From Alphaproteobacteria bacterium (GTDB taxonomy: Bacteria > Pseudomonadota > Alphaproteobacteria > CAAGCB01 > CAG-977), in assembly GCA_024413465.1 (NCBI GenBank), contig JAKSVU010000017.1, positions 1 through 35,884 on the forward strand: 35,884 nt of DNA, written 5' to 3'. Shown in pieces: positions 35,763 through 35,884 of the stretch; position 1 is the first letter of the stretch, and the number at the start of each line of letters is the position of its first letter. The position numbers and the translations under genes are program-made. The notes beneath the pieces were generated by a model. That model worked only from the letters and a program-made list of their open reading frames with translations, searched no databases and was not told the DNA's origin.

Positions 35763-35783
35763 TTCAATCTCCAAATTTTCATC

Positions 35784-35820
35784 GTTATATTAAATATAAC
35801 ATACTAACTCAAAAATTCAA
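35784..35820 (-). promoter_or_regulatory. Promoter and palindrome of the DUF4143 gene
   Basis: On the minus strand TTGAAT (35815-35820) and TATATT lie 16 bp apart. The -10 sits inside a perfect palindrome, GTTATATT-A-AATATAAC (35784-35800), so a dimeric protein bound here would block it. The -35 abuts the first copy of the 28-bp repeat. Confidence 0.45.
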
Positions 35821-35884
35821 CACTTTTGTAAATTCAAATTTACACTTTTGATGGTATCAACACTTTTGTAAATTCAAATTTACA
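35817..35884. repeat. Two 28-bp direct repeats, each with an 18-bp palindrome
   Basis: Identical 28-bp copies lie at 35817-35844 and 35857-35884, period 40. Each contains the perfect dyad TGTAAATT-CA-AATTTACA (35827-35844 and 35867-35884). The flanking motif CACTTTTG occurs three times (35821, 35843, 35861). The second copy ends exactly at the window edge, so more copies may follow. Confidence 0.85.

Noticed and set aside
35817-35884. CRISPR array start
   Set aside because: The units are palindromic and only 12 bp apart, too short for spacers, and there are no cas genes. An operator-like or mobile repeat fits better.
1-35884. tRNA, rRNA or riboswitch genes
   Set aside because: No tRNA cloverleaf, rRNA segment or known riboswitch motif was recognised in the gaps.

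Overview
The window is a piece of an AT-rich Gram-negative chromosome, most likely from an alphaproteobacterium, possibly one of the AT-rich uncultured host-associated lineages. The lineage call rests on gene content and order: RNase E next to an AMIN/amidase_3 amidase, PBP1A (mrcA) and release factor 2 (prfB), and a malic enzyme divergent from mutS-glnD with murJ nearby. Both are arrangements I recall from Alphaproteobacteria. No rRNA, tRNA, CRISPR array or transposase gene was seen.

Layout. 1-3170 (minus strand): a three-gene module with a VgrG/gp5-like spike protein, a small single-TM protein and a DUF6931-like protein cut by the window edge; this resembles accessory modules of type VI secretion loci. 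3338-4666 (minus): a CNNM/CorC-type membrane protein with its own promoter. 4835-8008 (minus): a 1057-residue prepilin-like protein resembling the constant region of shufflon PilV tip adhesins, followed by a beta-solenoid-like stretch and a Cys-containing C-terminus. 8009-8349: intergenic, with an 80-bp REP/MITE-like element. 8350-10189 (plus): an unknown small protein and a TrpB2-type enzyme. 10229-12532 (minus): RNase E, sharing a bidirectional terminator with the trpB-like gene.

12814-20078 (plus) is a tight cluster: amiC, mrcA, prfB (with a programmed +1 frameshift), a lipoprotein, an alpha/beta hydrolase and a PnuC-type transporter. Its first two genes cut and build peptidoglycan. 20061-21452 (minus) is a PhoR-like kinase whose end overlaps the end of pnuC. 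21741-22970 (minus) is a short malic enzyme, divergent from mutS-glnD (23045-28140, plus), which covers mismatch repair and nitrogen-status signalling. 28137-31450 (minus) holds a small unknown gene, a Dabb-domain protein and a membrane GGDEF protein with a Pro/Glu-rich repeat tail. 31538-34463 (plus) holds an unknown four-TM protein and the lipid II flippase murJ. 34470-35762 (minus) is an AAA_14/DUF4143 ATPase that looks like an accessory insertion, with a striking palindromic repeat array upstream that runs to the window edge.

Most of the window is core housekeeping: envelope synthesis, translation termination, RNA decay, repair and signalling. The parts most worth following are the spike/DUF6931 module, the orphan PilV-like beta-solenoid protein, the repeat-flanked DUF4143 ATPase and the intergenic repeat elements.
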